Of a stretch of DNA of 64,000 bases, positions 9,830 through 19,835 are shown in pieces. The notes below the pieces were generated by a model that saw nothing but the letters and a program-made list of their open reading frames with translations, searched no databases and was not told the origin of the DNA. Location: positions 124,001 through 188,000 of the forward strand of contig JAGOBK010000003.1 of NCBI GenBank assembly GCA_017983465.1. Direction: 5' to 3'. Positions within the stretch are counted from its first letter, which is position 1, and every line of letters begins with the position of its first letter. Made by a program: the position numbers and the translations under genes. This stretch comes from Crocinitomicaceae bacterium (lineage in GTDB: Bacteria; Bacteroidota; Bacteroidia; Flavobacteriales_D; Crocinitomicaceae).

Positions 9830-9971
9830 AAGCTAAATTTGATGACACGAAATTACGGGTTGAAGTTGGATTGCTAAAATGGAGTTTTGAACAATCAACT
9901 ATGGGAATACTTGTTGAAAACTTGGTTGATAACGTATCAGCAGGTAGTTTCATGTGACTTTAAGGTAATGT

Positions 9972-9979
9972 TAAATTTG
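9972..9979 (+). promoter_or_regulatory. -7 promoter box upstream of the hypothetical gene at 10008
   Basis: TAAATTTG, an exact TAnnTTTG match, lies 28 bases before the ATG at 10008 in the 9830-10007 divergent intergenic region. The rest of that region shows no gene. Confidence 0.55.
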
Positions 9980-10007
9980 TAAATAAGGAACCAACAAACG
10001 AATTTCT

Positions 10008-10544
10008 ATGTTCAGTACACTTACCAAAAGAAAACTCACCGACAATCAAGTTGCCAATGTTTTCATCAATGCTATTTTTGATAGTGTGGATAATGGCTTT
10101 TCTGAAGTGTCATCGATGATCAACGAAGATTCAGCTTTTGTCAAATCACCGGCTATCGACGCAAGCAATAATGGTGAATTTGGAATGATTGTTCTTGTCG
10201 GGAATTTATCTTTCTTAGAAAGTACTTTCGAAGCAGATCAAGCGGAGCGCGTTGAAAACATCATTTTCGACAAAGTTTCTAAAATGTATGAAATGGACAT
10301 GAATTCTTTCAGAAATTTGGTTCGCGAATACCAATCCTTCATCATGCGCGTAAACCATCCTTCAAAAAACTGGATTTACGGAATGTCTAAAGCGTTGTTT
10401 CATAAATACAACCTTAACGAATGCCAAGACGAATATTTCCGTCGCATGCAAGCACCAAATCCATTATTCTTGAAAAGAATGGATGAAGTGATGTCCAATT
10501 TCATTTGGAATTGGGATGCGTTTTTCAAAAAATACCGAATCTAA
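10008..10544 (+). CDS. Conserved-looking hypothetical cytosolic protein
   Basis: A 178-residue protein that I do not recognise. It has no signal peptide and no transmembrane segment; it is predicted mostly helical, rich in Asn, Phe and Met, with a C-terminal aromatic cluster (FIWNWDAFFKKYRI). Coding support is good: a clean promoter box upstream, a codon pattern like its neighbours and a terminator directly downstream. It is a monocistronic unit between a cyclophilin and clpB, which hints at nothing firm. No catalytic motif is visible. Confidence 0.7.
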   Translation: MFSTLTKRKLTDNQVANVFINAIFDSVDNGFSEVSSMINEDSAFVKSPAIDASNNGEFGMIVLVGNLSFLESTFEADQAERVENIIFDKVSKMYEMDMNSFRNLVREYQSFIMRVNHPSKNWIYGMSKALFHKYNLNECQDEYFRRMQAPNPLFLKRMDEVMSNFIWNWDAFFKKYRI

Positions 10545-10555
10545 TTTTAAGAAAT

Positions 10556-10587
10556 AAAAAAAAGGAGCGAATTCGCTCCTTTTTTTA
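10556..10587. terminator. Bidirectional terminator before the clpB end
   Basis: AAAGGAGCGAATTCGCTCCTTT is a perfect palindrome flanked by A and T runs, placed between the ends of two convergent genes (the hypothetical gene and clpB). Confidence 0.9.
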
Positions 10588-10599
10588 TGTCCAAACTTC

Positions 10600-13212
10600 T
10601 TAGACTTCCTCTACCTCCGTAATAGGCTTGCGAAAGACAATTTTGCCATCAAAGACATCCATCACGATGTTTTTTGCACGGTCAATGGTACCGCTTAATA
10701 GAGCCTTTGACAACTCATTTAACACTTGTTTTTGAATCACTCGTTTGATTGGACGCGCACCAAAGAACGGGTCATAACCAATTTCTGCAATGTGATCAAA
10801 GGCTTCTTTCGTAACGTATAGTGTCAAATCCATCGTTTTCATTTTGTCTTTTAAAACATCCAATTGTATTTGAACAATCTGGCGAACATTCCCCATCGTT
10901 AATGGAGTAAACATGATGATTTCATCCACACGGTTCAGAAACTCTGGACGGATGGTTTGACGCAATAACTCCATCACCTCAACCTTCGCTTTCTCAGCAG
11001 TAACTTCAAACTCACTTTCTTTTACCTTTTCAAAGCGATCATGAATAATCGAAGAACCAAGATTGGACGTCATGATAACAATCGTATTCTTAAAGTTCAC
11101 CAAACGTCCCTTATTATCGGTTAAACGTCCATCGTCTAATACTTGTAGCAGGACATTAAACACATCCGGATGTGCTTTCTCGATTTCATCCAAGAGAATA
11201 ATCGAATACGGTTTACGTCTAACTGCTTCTGTTAATTGCCCACCTTCGTCGTAACCCACGTATCCCGGAGGCGCACCAACCAAGCGACTAACTGTATGTT
11301 TTTCTTGGTATTCACTCATATCAATGCGCGTCATTGCATTTTCATCGTTAAACAAATATTCAGCAAGTGCTTTGGCAAGCTCGGTTTTTCCGACACCCGT
11401 TGTTCCTAGAAAGATAAATGAACCAATTGGTCGTTTCGCATCCTGCAATCCAGCCCGACTTCTGCGAACGGCATCTGACAAGGCTGTAATTGCCTCTTCT
11501 TGTCCAACCACGCGTTTATGCAACTCATCCTCTAACTTCAACAGTTTAGAAACTTCGCTTTCCAACATTTTATTTACCGGGATTCCTGTCCATTTGGAAA
11601 CCACATCTGCGATTTCTTCCACGTCGACTTCTTCCTTAATCATTTTCGAATTTGCCTGAAGAAGTATCAATTGTTCCTTTGATTGTTCTAATTTTTCTTC
11701 TGCCTGCTTGATTTTTCCATAACGAATTTCAGCTACCTTTCCATAGTCACCATTTCGTTCAGCTAAATCCGCTTCATATTTCAAGCTTTCAATTTCTTCT
11801 TTTACCCGTTGGACAGCATCAATCACATCGCGTTCTGTTTGCCATTTTGATTGCAAAGAATTTCGCTGTTCATTGAAATTCGCCAACTCACGTTCCACAT
11901 TTTCCAATTTCTTGGTGTCATTTTCACGTTTTAGAGCAGCACGTTCAATTTCCAATTGCATGATTTTACGTTCAATCTCATCCAATTCTTCCGGTTTGGA
12001 ATTAATTTCCATTCGAAGTTTCGAAGCTGCTTCATCGATTAAATCAATTGCTTTATCGGGAAGATGTCGATCCGTAATATACAGTTGTGACAACTCAACC
12101 GCAGCAATAATCGCTGCATCCTTGATGATCACTTTGTGGTGATTCTCGTATTTTTCTTTTATACCACGCAGGATTGAAATCGCATCTTCCGTTGTTGGCT
12201 CATCTACTAAAACCGTTTGAAAACGTCGAACGAGCGCCTTGTCTTTTTCGAAGTATTTTTGGTATTCATTCAAGGTTGTTGCACCAACCGCTCTTAATTC
12301 TCCTCTCGCAAGTGCCGGCTTCAAGATATTTGCTGCATCCATTGCTCCTTCTCCTCCTCCAGCGCCAACTAGTGTGTGAATCTCATCGATAAACAAGATG
12401 ATTTCACCTTCTGCTGCAATGACTTCTTTCACTACTGCCTTTAAGCGCTCTTCAAACTCACCTTTATACTTTGCTCCAGCAATTAAGGCTCCCATGTCTA
12501 GCGAATAGACAATTTTGGACTTTAGATTTTCCGGTACATCTCCTGTTACAATGCGATGTGCGAGTCCTTCAGCAATGGCGGTCTTTCCTACTCCCGGCTC
12601 TCCAATTAAAATGGGATTATTTTTAGTTCTTCTTGTTAAAATTTGAAGCACGCGTCGAATTTCATCGTCGCGTCCAATCACCGGATCTAACTTACCAGTT
12701 TCTGCAAGTTCATTTAAATTCTTCGCGAATTTCTCCAATGATTGATAGGTATTTTCTTGATGTTGAGAGTTTACTTTCTCTCCTTTTCTCACATCCATAA
12801 TAGCGTCTTTTAATACTGATTTAGTTATTTTATTGTCTTTTAGCAATCTGCCAATCGTATCCGTTGAATCCAACAAGGAATAGAACAGCAATTCGATGGA
12901 AACAAATTCATCACCGAAATTTTTTAATTCACTTAAGGCATATTTCAGGATGCGATTCGCCCCTTGTCCAAGGTATACCTGTCCCCCACTTACTTTTGGA
13001 TACGTATCAACGATGCGCTCCAATGCTGCAAGAAACATGGCCTGATTAACAGAAAGCTTTTTAAAAATAAATGGAATGACCTCTTGATCGACCGCAAATA
13101 TTCCTTGAAGTAAATGTCCGGTTTCGATTGACTGATGTCCTTTTGATTCTGCAATTTGCTGTGCTTGCTGAATCGCCTCTTGGGTTTTGATGGTGAATTT
13201 CTGTAAGTCCAT
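10600..13212 (-). CDS. clpB: Chaperone ClpB (Hsp100 disaggregase)
   Basis: Hexameric AAA+ disaggregase that works with DnaK to rescue aggregated proteins. The start is set at the ATG at 13212 ([18 protein letters not shown]), the family-typical N-terminus; an upstream in-frame ATG at 13254 would add 14 unrelated residues. The order is Clp-N repeats (1-145), NBD1 with Walker [14 protein letters not shown] near 205, the coiled-coil M domain near 400-530, NBD2 with Walker [15 protein letters not shown] near 605, and the C-terminal D2-small domain. At 870 residues it is full length. Two long direct repeats lie upstream (see 13277-13328) and could carry regulation. Confidence 0.96.
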   Translation of the reverse strand: MDLQKFTIKTQEAIQQAQQIAESKGHQSIETGHLLQGIFAVDQEVIPFIFKKLSVNQAMFLAALERIVDTYPKVSGGQVYLGQGANRILKYALSELKNFGDEFVSIELLFYSLLDSTDTIGRLLKDNKITKSVLKDAIMDVRKGEKVNSQHQENTYQSLEKFAKNLNELAETGKLDPVIGRDDEIRRVLQILTRRTKNNPILIGEPGVGKTAIAEGLAHRIVTGDVPENLKSKIVYSLDMGALIAGAKYKGEFEERLKAVVKEVIAAEGEIILFIDEIHTLVGAGGGEGAMDAANILKPALARGELRAVGATTLNEYQKYFEKDKALVRRFQTVLVDEPTTEDAISILRGIKEKYENHHKVIIKDAAIIAAVELSQLYITDRHLPDKAIDLIDEAASKLRMEINSKPEELDEIERKIMQLEIERAALKRENDTKKLENVERELANFNEQRNSLQSKWQTERDVIDAVQRVKEEIESLKYEADLAERNGDYGKVAEIRYGKIKQAEEKLEQSKEQLILLQANSKMIKEEVDVEEIADVVSKWTGIPVNKMLESEVSKLLKLEDELHKRVVGQEEAITALSDAVRRSRAGLQDAKRPIGSFIFLGTTGVGKTELAKALAEYLFNDENAMTRIDMSEYQEKHTVSRLVGAPPGYVGYDEGGQLTEAVRRKPYSIILLDEIEKAHPDVFNVLLQVLDDGRLTDNKGRLVNFKNTIVIMTSNLGSSIIHDRFEKVKESEFEVTAEKAKVEVMELLRQTIRPEFLNRVDEIIMFTPLTMGNVRQIVQIQLDVLKDKMKTMDLTLYVTKEAFDHIAEIGYDPFFGARPIKRVIQKQVLNELSKALLSGTIDRAKNIVMDVFDGKIVFRKPITEVEEV

Positions 13213-13276
13213 TTGTTCTTTATTTGAATACGCCGCAACTTCGTCAAAAGCCAATCCAAGTCGAAATATTCAGCCA

Positions 13277-13328
13277 TTTTTTCCGGATTCGTATCAAAAA
13301 GATGTCGTTTTTTCCGGATTTATCAAAA
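13277..13328. repeat. Pair of direct repeats in the clpB/LysM divergent region
   Basis: Copy 1 (13277-13300) and copy 2 (13308-13328) share TTTTTTCCGGATT, then CGTATCAAAA or TATCAAAA; they differ by a 2-base indel and are 31 bases apart start to start (about three helical turns). They lie 65-116 bases upstream of the clpB ATG. Tandem placement on one side of a stress gene suggests operator sites, but no regulator is identified. Confidence 0.5.
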
Positions 13329-13388
13329 TTCACAGCTTATTGACCAGACAATGTAACCATTTTCGGTGTAGCTCCGTTAAGGACAATC

Positions 13389-13805
13389 ATGATTACGAAA
13401 AGGATGATTGGTTTACTTGTTGCCGCGCTTGCTTCTTCCAGTTTGGATGCTGCAACGGGAAATAACAATCCGATTATCCCTAGAAAAGCAGTTGCTTCTG
13501 TTCAAGTTAAAGAAGGTCAAACCTTGTACTTAATCAGTAAATCCAATCAACTTACCCTTCGTCAATTATATAAGTTTAACGATTTCGGTCCTCAAGCTGA
13601 TGTCCTTGAGCCCGGAACAAAAGTGTACCTAGCACAGAAAAAAAGAAAATCAACTCAAAAAGAGTTTGTTATAGTGGATCGCTCCACCACACTTCGTCAA
13701 ATTTCCAATCAAGAAGGAATTAGACTTAAATCACTGATGAGAATGAATCAAGGTTCTTCTCCGGACGAACAACTACCGAAAGGAGAAAAGGTATTCCTTC
13801 GCTAA
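13389..13805 (+). CDS. Secreted LysM-domain protein
   Basis: A 138-residue exported protein with two LysM-like units, a fold that binds N-acetylglucosamine polymers such as peptidoglycan. Residues 1-22 form a signal peptide (IGLLVAALASSSLDAATG). The first unit is near 38-83 (VKEGQTLYLISKSNQLTLRQ, ending GTKVYL) and the second near 93-138 (IVDRSTTLRQISNQEGIRLK, ending GEKVFLR). No peptidase or amidase domain is attached, so it is a binding module only. It is divergent from clpB and followed by a small hairpin and a terminator. Confidence 0.85.
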   Translation: MITKRMIGLLVAALASSSLDAATGNNNPIIPRKAVASVQVKEGQTLYLISKSNQLTLRQLYKFNDFGPQADVLEPGTKVYLAQKKRKSTQKEFVIVDRSTTLRQISNQEGIRLKSLMRMNQGSSPDEQLPKGEKVFLR

Positions 13806-13845
13806 CTTGCATGGCAAGTGAAGGAATTTGTTTGTTGTTTGTTAT

Positions 13846-13870
13846 AAAGTCCCGCTCGTCGGGACTTTTT
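13846..13870 (+). terminator. Terminator after the LysM gene
   Basis: AAAGTCCCGCTCGTCGGGACTTTTT forms an 8-bp stem (AAGTCCCG/CGGGACTT) with a short loop and a T-tract, 41 bases after the LysM stop. Confidence 0.85.
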
Positions 13871-13984
13871 AGTTTACATCAAAGGACATTTTGAACAAAT
13901 CAATTCATTTGCTGTTTTACTTTGATTGATGAAATCAAACGATTTCGATTTAAATTCTTTATTTTTAAAGTAAAATTTCAATAT

Positions 13985-15280
13985 ATGAAGTCACTTATAT
14001 TCTCCTTATTTACATTTAGTTGCACTTTTTCTTTTTCCCAATTGGGTAACACGATGTATGGACTAGCTCGCACAACGAATCCAGCAGCGGTTTATATTGC
14101 GACGATGGATCCAGTGACGGGAATAGCGACAAATATTGGACAAACATCCGTTTCATCTTCTATTAACCTCACGGGAGCAGCCTTGAATCCATATAACAAT
14201 CGTTTTTGTTTTTTTGGCGACAACGGACTGAAATCCGTGGATTTATCGACTGGACAAGTCACGAACACGGCAACGATTAACAATCCAAATGGAACAGGGT
14301 ACTTTGATTTATTTCGTTTCAACACTTCCGATTCCTTGATGTATGGGTTATCGAGAAGAAACATCACCAATCCACAAACTGGACAAGTGTCTGGAGCAAT
14401 GTACTTAGCCACAATAAATGAAATAACTGGTACGATTACCGAAATTTCACCAAGTTCCATTGGACAAAGTTTCGCTTATTCTGGAAGTGCAATAGATCCG
14501 CATCAAATGGTATTTTACTATTCGAATGGATCGCAGTTAGTTGGGTTGGATATGTATACGGGTGGAATTTTCTCCAATCCAACCTTAACCTTTCCAAACG
14601 GCGGACAGAACTTTGACAATTTCACATATAGCTGTTCGGACACAACGATGTACGGATTGGTGCGTTCAAACTATTATACTCCAGTATACAATCCTGTGAC
14701 AGGAATCACAACACAAGTTTTTGATTCAGCGGCGGTGCACCTTGGAAAAGTGAATGCGATGACGGGTGAAGTAACGAAAATTGGCACACAATCAATAGGT
14801 GTTAGTTCATTTTCAGTAAATGGTAGCTCAACGATAGACCCAGTCAATCTAATTTACTATTTCATCAGTGGATCAGGAACTGGACTGACCATTTACGGCG
14901 TTTCGCTTCAAACTGGACTCGTTGTGAGTCAAGGAACCATTAGTAATACAGGCGCACTGTATTTCGACATGATGCGCATTCAAAGTGATTGTTACGAATC
15001 TTACCCAACCAGATTTAATCCATCAGTGAACATTGAAGAAACAGTAACAAATACACAAAATGTAAATGTTTACCCGAATCCATTTAGTAATCAAATCACC
15101 GTTTCTAGTGAAACTGGATTACAAAAAATCGAACTTTTCCATGCGAATGGACAAGTAATCGAAAATACTTCTGTTTCCGGCAAAGAATTCACCCTTGAAA
15201 CAAGTCAGTTGATGAACGGCGTCTATTTTCTACAAGTAACCAATCTAGAGGGAATGGAAATCATCAAAATCATCAAATAG
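13985..15280 (+). CDS. Secreted T9SS type A cargo protein, WD/NHL-like repeats
   Basis: A 431-residue exported protein. The ATG at 13985 is chosen because it begins a signal peptide (MKSLIFSLFTFSCTFSFSQ); an in-frame ATG at 13922 adds a non-signal extension. The body has about four diverged repeats of the form MYGL-R...P-TG--T-IG, as in beta-propeller-like surface proteins. The last 75 residues are a T9SS type A sorting domain with VNVYPNPFSNQITV and the final MEIIKIIK, which directs export across the outer membrane and surface anchoring. No enzyme motif is seen. The alkB-like gene starts 20 bases later and may be co-transcribed. Confidence 0.85.
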   Translation: MKSLIFSLFTFSCTFSFSQLGNTMYGLARTTNPAAVYIATMDPVTGIATNIGQTSVSSSINLTGAALNPYNNRFCFFGDNGLKSVDLSTGQVTNTATINNPNGTGYFDLFRFNTSDSLMYGLSRRNITNPQTGQVSGAMYLATINEITGTITEISPSSIGQSFAYSGSAIDPHQMVFYYSNGSQLVGLDMYTGGIFSNPTLTFPNGGQNFDNFTYSCSDTTMYGLVRSNYYTPVYNPVTGITTQVFDSAAVHLGKVNAMTGEVTKIGTQSIGVSSFSVNGSSTIDPVNLIYYFISGSGTGLTIYGVSLQTGLVVSQGTISNTGALYFDMMRIQSDCYESYPTRFNPSVNIEETVTNTQNVNVYPNPFSNQITVSSETGLQKIELFHANGQVIENTSVSGKEFTLETSQLMNGVYFLQVTNLEGMEIIKIIK

Positions 15281-15300
15281 AAAACCTGATAAACGTCGGT

Positions 15301-16335
15301 ATGAAAAAACTAAAATACCTCAGTGTACTTTCCTTACCAATCTGTGTTTGGATCAGTTTTCATGAAACAGGAATACTTACATTTCTCCCTGCTATCATTT
15401 ATTTCGGCGCCATTCCATTTTTTGAGTTGATCATTCCTTCATCCGCGGAGAATTTATCGGAGCAAGAAAAAGAATTGGCTAGTAAGGACTCCTTCTATAC
15501 CTTGCTATTGTGTTTGATGCTGCCGATTCAACTTGGATTTCTTTGGTTTTTCTTGACACACATCACAGAAACGAAAAACACGACAGACTTGGTTGGACAA
15601 ATTCTTTCCATGGGCATCATGTGTGGAGTAATCGGGATCAATATTGGTCATGAACTTGGACATCGTTCGAATCGACTAGAACAATTCATTGGAGAATTGC
15701 TTTTATTGACCTCTTTAGAAAATCACTTTGTTCCATATCACAACCGTGGACATCACACCAATGTTGGAACGAAGAAAGATCCAGCAACCGCGCGAAGAAA
15801 CGAATGGGTGTACCTGTTTTGGTTTCGATCCCAAATCGGAAGTTACCTTCAAGCATGGGAAATTGAAAATACACGCATGAGCATCATGGGAAAATCACGA
15901 TTCAGTTTTCAGCACAAGATGATTCAGTACACTTTGCTTCACTTCCTTTTCCTTTCAGCAATATTTGGTGTATTTGGTGGAATGGTGCTTGTATACTTCC
16001 TTTATGCAGCAACAATTGGGATCTTATTATTGGAAACCGTGAATTACATTGAACATTATGGGCTATACCGCCATCAACGCGAAAATGGCACCTTCGAAAC
16101 GGTAAAAAGAAAACATTCTTGGAATTCCAACCATTTGATTGGACGCGTAGTTTTATTTGAGTTAAGTCGTCATTCTGATCATCACTTCAAAGCGGACAGA
16201 CCGTATCAACTCTTAGAAACTTCCGATGATTCCCCGGTTATGCCTACTGGATATCCTGGAATGATGTTATTAACGTTCATCCCACCCCTGTTTTTCAAAG
16301 TCATGAACAAACGTGTGGACGTGGCCTTAAAATAA
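15301..16335 (+). CDS. alkB: AlkB-type membrane di-iron alkane 1-monooxygenase
   Basis: Integral membrane oxygenase of the AlkB/fatty-acid-hydroxylase type that hydroxylates terminal methyl groups of medium-chain alkanes or similar chains. The 344-residue protein has about six membrane helices and all histidine boxes: HELGHR near residue 118, HNRGHH near 146, the AlkB-signature NYIEHYGL near 247 and RHSDHHF near 290. The NYxEHYG signature separates it from fatty-acid desaturases. No rubredoxin or rubredoxin reductase gene is adjacent, so electron partners are encoded elsewhere. Its 3' end overlaps the convergent DUF58 gene by 9 bases. Confidence 0.88.
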   Translation: MKKLKYLSVLSLPICVWISFHETGILTFLPAIIYFGAIPFFELIIPSSAENLSEQEKELASKDSFYTLLLCLMLPIQLGFLWFFLTHITETKNTTDLVGQILSMGIMCGVIGINIGHELGHRSNRLEQFIGELLLLTSLENHFVPYHNRGHHTNVGTKKDPATARRNEWVYLFWFRSQIGSYLQAWEIENTRMSIMGKSRFSFQHKMIQYTLLHFLFLSAIFGVFGGMVLVYFLYAATIGILLLETVNYIEHYGLYRHQRENGTFETVKRKHSWNSNHLIGRVVLFELSRHSDHHFKADRPYQLLETSDDSPVMPTGYPGMMLLTFIPPLFFKVMNKRVDVALK

Positions 16336-17244
16336 CTTCTGACGCTTCAACAAGTATTGCAAAAGAACTTGATTGTATCCTTCATGGATATCCGCAGTCA
16401 TGAAATCCACTCGGTGATTGACACAACGCATTTTTACTTCATTGAAATAAGCTTCTATTCCTTTCACATAATGCGCGCGCACTTCTGCTGGCTGTAAGTT
16501 CATTTTCTCCCCTGATTCCATGTCTATTAATTGATATGGACGATTTTCCAATTCAAAATTTCGTTCCAATTTAGAATCAAGCACATGAAAAAGAATTACT
16601 TCATGTTTGTTGTGTTTTAAATGTTGAATGGCGCGAAACAATTCATCGATGCGATTAGGGTCATCCAATAAATCTGTAAAAACCACCACCATACTTCGTT
16701 GATGTGTCAACTCTGAAATATCATGCAATGCTTGAATAGCATCTGTTCCTGAACGACTCTTTTCTTCGTAGTCCTTCATGCGTTTCTCTAACTCACTATA
16801 CAGAAAACGATGGTGCGTCAGGGATGATTTCGCTGCTGTATGGATGTCCAATTTATCTGAAAAGACCGACAATCCAACCGCATCGCGTTGACGTTTCAAC
16901 AATTCAATCAAACTTGCCGCAGCGTAAACAGAAAACTCAAATTTCGTTAGTCCGCCTTTCGGAAAGAACATCGAACTTGAACCGTCGATGACAATTTGAC
17001 AACGAAGATTTGTCTCCTCCTCAAACTTTTTGGTGAACATTTTTTCCGTGCGTCCAAAAAGTCTCCAGTCGATGTTTCGCGTCGACTCACCAGGATTGTA
17101 CAAACGATGTTCAGCAAATTCAACGGAAAAGCCATGAAAGGGACTTTTGTGCAGTCCCGTGATAAATCCTTCAACGACTTGCTTGGCAAGAACCTCAAGG
17201 TTCCCAAATTGCGCAAGTCTAAGTCTGTCTATCGTTGAATTCAT
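16327..17244 (-). CDS. DUF58 domain protein (vWA-like, MoxR-associated type)
   Basis: A 305-residue cytosolic protein of the DUF58 family, usually encoded with MoxR AAA+ ATPases and thought to help assemble or mature other proteins. The ATG at 17244 (MNSTIDRLRLAQFGNLEVLA) is chosen over 17310, whose extension is a poor fit to the family. The diagnostic stretch is EHRLYNPGESTRNIDWRLFGR near 63-83. A MIDAS-like DGSSSM follows near residues 105-110, as in vWA folds. No moxR gene is adjacent here. The promoter box TATTTTTG sits 15 bases upstream of the start. Confidence 0.85.
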   Translation of the reverse strand: MNSTIDRLRLAQFGNLEVLAKQVVEGFITGLHKSPFHGFSVEFAEHRLYNPGESTRNIDWRLFGRTEKMFTKKFEEETNLRCQIVIDGSSSMFFPKGGLTKFEFSVYAAASLIELLKRQRDAVGLSVFSDKLDIHTAAKSSLTHHRFLYSELEKRMKDYEEKSRSGTDAIQALHDISELTHQRSMVVVFTDLLDDPNRIDELFRAIQHLKHNKHEVILFHVLDSKLERNFELENRPYQLIDMESGEKMNLQPAEVRAHYVKGIEAYFNEVKMRCVNHRVDFMTADIHEGYNQVLLQYLLKRQKLF

Positions 17245-17259
17245 GGAAAATGTATGGAA

Positions 17260-17267
17260 CAAAAATA
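17260..17267 (-). promoter_or_regulatory. -7 promoter box for the DUF58 gene
   Basis: On the minus strand TATTTTTG matches TAnnTTTG exactly and lies 15 bases before the ATG at 17244, predicting a very short leader and supporting that start over the upstream ATG at 17310, which would precede the promoter. Confidence 0.55.
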
Positions 17268-17335
17268 AACAATAATCAACGTTTCCGAGCAACCTAATTA
17301 GAATCAACACGTCAAAGGACTATAAATCATTCGAT

Positions 17336-19816
17336 ATGAAAAAATTATACATCAAAAGTTTCGGGATTATCGCCTTGTTTTTGGCCAATGTATTGTCCAT
17401 CCAAGCGCAAGTAAGTGGATTTGCCATTACTGGTTTAACAACTCCAACATCGATGCCAACAACGATTTGTGGATTGACTGCAAATGTCACGTATTCGGCT
17501 TTAACACCAAGTACTAGTTCTGCAGGAACAGCAACGATTCCTTATGTGATTACCGGAAATAACTTCAGTGGATTTCAATTTGTATCCCAAGTAAATTGGG
17601 GTGATGGAGTTACCACAACATCAAACGGTGGAACTTCCACAAGCGGGACAAACATCGCGATGGCGCCTGCAATTACGCATACGTATGCAACACCTGGGAC
17701 ATATAGCATACATACGACTGTTTACAATCAATCCAATCAAACGTATGCATTGGATTCTGTGATGTTAACGGTTGGATCTTGTACAGCTTACTTTTATTGC
17801 ATGATTCAAGTAGATTGTAATAACGACGGAACAATTGATTCTCAAATCAATGCCCCTGTTCCTGTTACTCTTTCAAACGGCACGACCACTTATACCGATA
17901 CATTACAAAATAACATGTTCATGATGAATAATGTTTGGGCAGGTAATTATTCGTTATCCATTGATCCCTCTTGGTTAGCTGCGAACAACTATGTCATTGG
18001 AAATATTATTCCAAGTCCGACTGTAACTGTTGGCAGCGGAACCACAACGACACTAATTACTTTAAATTGCGCCGCACAAACAACCCTGCTTTGTGCAACT
18101 GGTCAAGTTTATTGTGATTCGAATGACAATGGAATGATGGATAGCGGTGAAACACCTATTGCAAATGCACCGATTTCCGTCAACGGAACAGTTGTTTATT
18201 CGAACGCAAATGGTATTTACAACATTAGCTATCCTGGAATCATCAATGACACCGTTTTACTCAGCATGAATGCGAATTGGTTGACTCAACATGGTTATGC
18301 TATTTTAAACAACAATGGAAGTAATTTAAATTACATTACTGGAACACCTTGCAACAGCGGTTTGCCCATTAATACCATCAACTTCCCACTTCTATGTGGA
18401 GGAACAGTCACACCCACCATGTGTTATTCCGGATTTGTTTTCTGTGATTCCAACGGAAACGGTGTCATGAATCCAAATGAAGCGCCATTGGCTGGAGCAC
18501 CTGTTATTCTATATAATAACTCCTCTACTAACAGTTCCGTTACTGTTTACACCGACTCAACAGGATATTTTACCTATTGTGGACAATATAGCACGAGCAC
18601 TTATGTGTTTGCCACAATCAGCCAGTCTTGGTTAACTTACAACGGATACAATCCAACCGTTGGTGTGATAACGTTGGTTGGAAGTCCCGCAGGAACATCA
18701 AACATTGGTTACATCGCGATAAACTGCGGTGGAACAACGACAACCTGTGTTGACTTGTGGACAACAGTTACACCATGGATTGGTTATTACCAAAACACTA
18801 CTGCTTACGTGAAGATTAATTGGGGAAATTATGGTCCAGGAGCAGCAGGAAATTATACAATGACAATGAGTTTCCCTGCCGGAGTAACTGTCAATGCAGC
18901 CTCTATTGCGAATGGAGGAACAGTTAGTGGAAATACCATTTCCTGGAATTTGAATTCGGCATCAAGCTTCTTCAGCAATTACGATGTCATTACCTTCAAT
19001 GTGCCTGGTGGACTCCTTTCTGGAACGGCACATTATTTTACTTCTACGATTACACCGACAAGCGGAACAGATTGTTCTACTGTAAACAACGCTGGAAGCT
19101 TACTTCAATTGGTTGGAAATAGCTATGATCCAAATGACAAAGTTGTTGCACGTCCAGATGCAGCCATTCAGTTCTTTGGAGATGAAACCCAATTCATAGA
19201 TGCCATGACGCAAGAAGCCTTAACGTATACCATTCGATTCCAAAATACGGGTACGGCTCCAGCTCAGAACATTTACATCATTGACACCTTGGATGCGGAT
19301 TTGGATTGGTCCAGTTTTACCATGATTCAAGCTTCGCATAACATGCAAGTTGTCAATCTTGGAAATGGCATTATGCGTTTTGAATTCCCCAATATTTGGT
19401 TGGCAGATAGTACAACGAATGAACCAGCAAGTCACGGGCATTTAGTATATCGCATCATGGAAAATGCAGCAAACCATTACGGGACAGAAATTGAAAATAC
19501 GGCTTACATCTATTTTGATTGGAATGATCCGATTATCACAAATACCACGTATAATTTCAACAATTGGATAGAAGGACTTTCGGAAGGAAGCGCTCAAAAC
19601 ATCCATGTTTATCCAAATCCAGCAAGCGAATCCCTAACGATTTCTTGCGAGGGTGACTTTGACTATCAACTCGTTGATTTGTCCGGAAGAATCGTTTCAA
19701 GCGGATCAGCAACGGATTCAGAAAGCATTACTATTTCCAATGCTGCAGTTGGAATTTACCAATTGAACGTTCAATCTAACCAAGGAAATTCAAGCTTGAA
19801 GGTGGTCAAACAATAA
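17336..19816 (+). CDS. Large secreted T9SS type A protein with PKD and SdrD_B-like repeats
   Basis: An 826-residue surface or secreted protein with a signal peptide (1-24). A PKD-like domain (VNWGDG ... HTYATPGTYSI) covers roughly 50-145. Three repeats begin near residues 153, 252 and 361 with a C-x-(V/F)-x-C-(D/N)-x-N-x-(D/N)-G pattern (for example VYCDSNDNGMMDSGE), resembling calcium-binding SdrD_B domains. Residues around 595-745 run from SYDPNDK to YIYFDWNDPIITNT, the DUF7619-type domain frequent in Bacteroidota adhesin-like proteins. The T9SS type A sorting domain begins at IHVYPNPASESLTI. It is probably a structural or adhesive protein; no enzyme motif was seen. Confidence 0.85.
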   Translation: MKKLYIKSFGIIALFLANVLSIQAQVSGFAITGLTTPTSMPTTICGLTANVTYSALTPSTSSAGTATIPYVITGNNFSGFQFVSQVNWGDGVTTTSNGGTSTSGTNIAMAPAITHTYATPGTYSIHTTVYNQSNQTYALDSVMLTVGSCTAYFYCMIQVDCNNDGTIDSQINAPVPVTLSNGTTTYTDTLQNNMFMMNNVWAGNYSLSIDPSWLAANNYVIGNIIPSPTVTVGSGTTTTLITLNCAAQTTLLCATGQVYCDSNDNGMMDSGETPIANAPISVNGTVVYSNANGIYNISYPGIINDTVLLSMNANWLTQHGYAILNNNGSNLNYITGTPCNSGLPINTINFPLLCGGTVTPTMCYSGFVFCDSNGNGVMNPNEAPLAGAPVILYNNSSTNSSVTVYTDSTGYFTYCGQYSTSTYVFATISQSWLTYNGYNPTVGVITLVGSPAGTSNIGYIAINCGGTTTTCVDLWTTVTPWIGYYQNTTAYVKINWGNYGPGAAGNYTMTMSFPAGVTVNAASIANGGTVSGNTISWNLNSASSFFSNYDVITFNVPGGLLSGTAHYFTSTITPTSGTDCSTVNNAGSLLQLVGNSYDPNDKVVARPDAAIQFFGDETQFIDAMTQEALTYTIRFQNTGTAPAQNIYIIDTLDADLDWSSFTMIQASHNMQVVNLGNGIMRFEFPNIWLADSTTNEPASHGHLVYRIMENAANHYGTEIENTAYIYFDWNDPIITNTTYNFNNWIEGLSEGSAQNIHVYPNPASESLTISCEGDFDYQLVDLSGRIVSSGSATDSESITISNAAVGIYQLNVQSNQGNSSLKVVKQ

Positions 19817-19835
19817 GATAAACATCACATTTTCA

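Noticed and set aside
13000..13277. Minus-strand frame beginning MAEYFDLDWLL just upstream of clpB
   Set aside because: It runs out of frame through the start of clpB and shows its shadow codons; the first 20 residues alone are not enough to call a gene or uORF.
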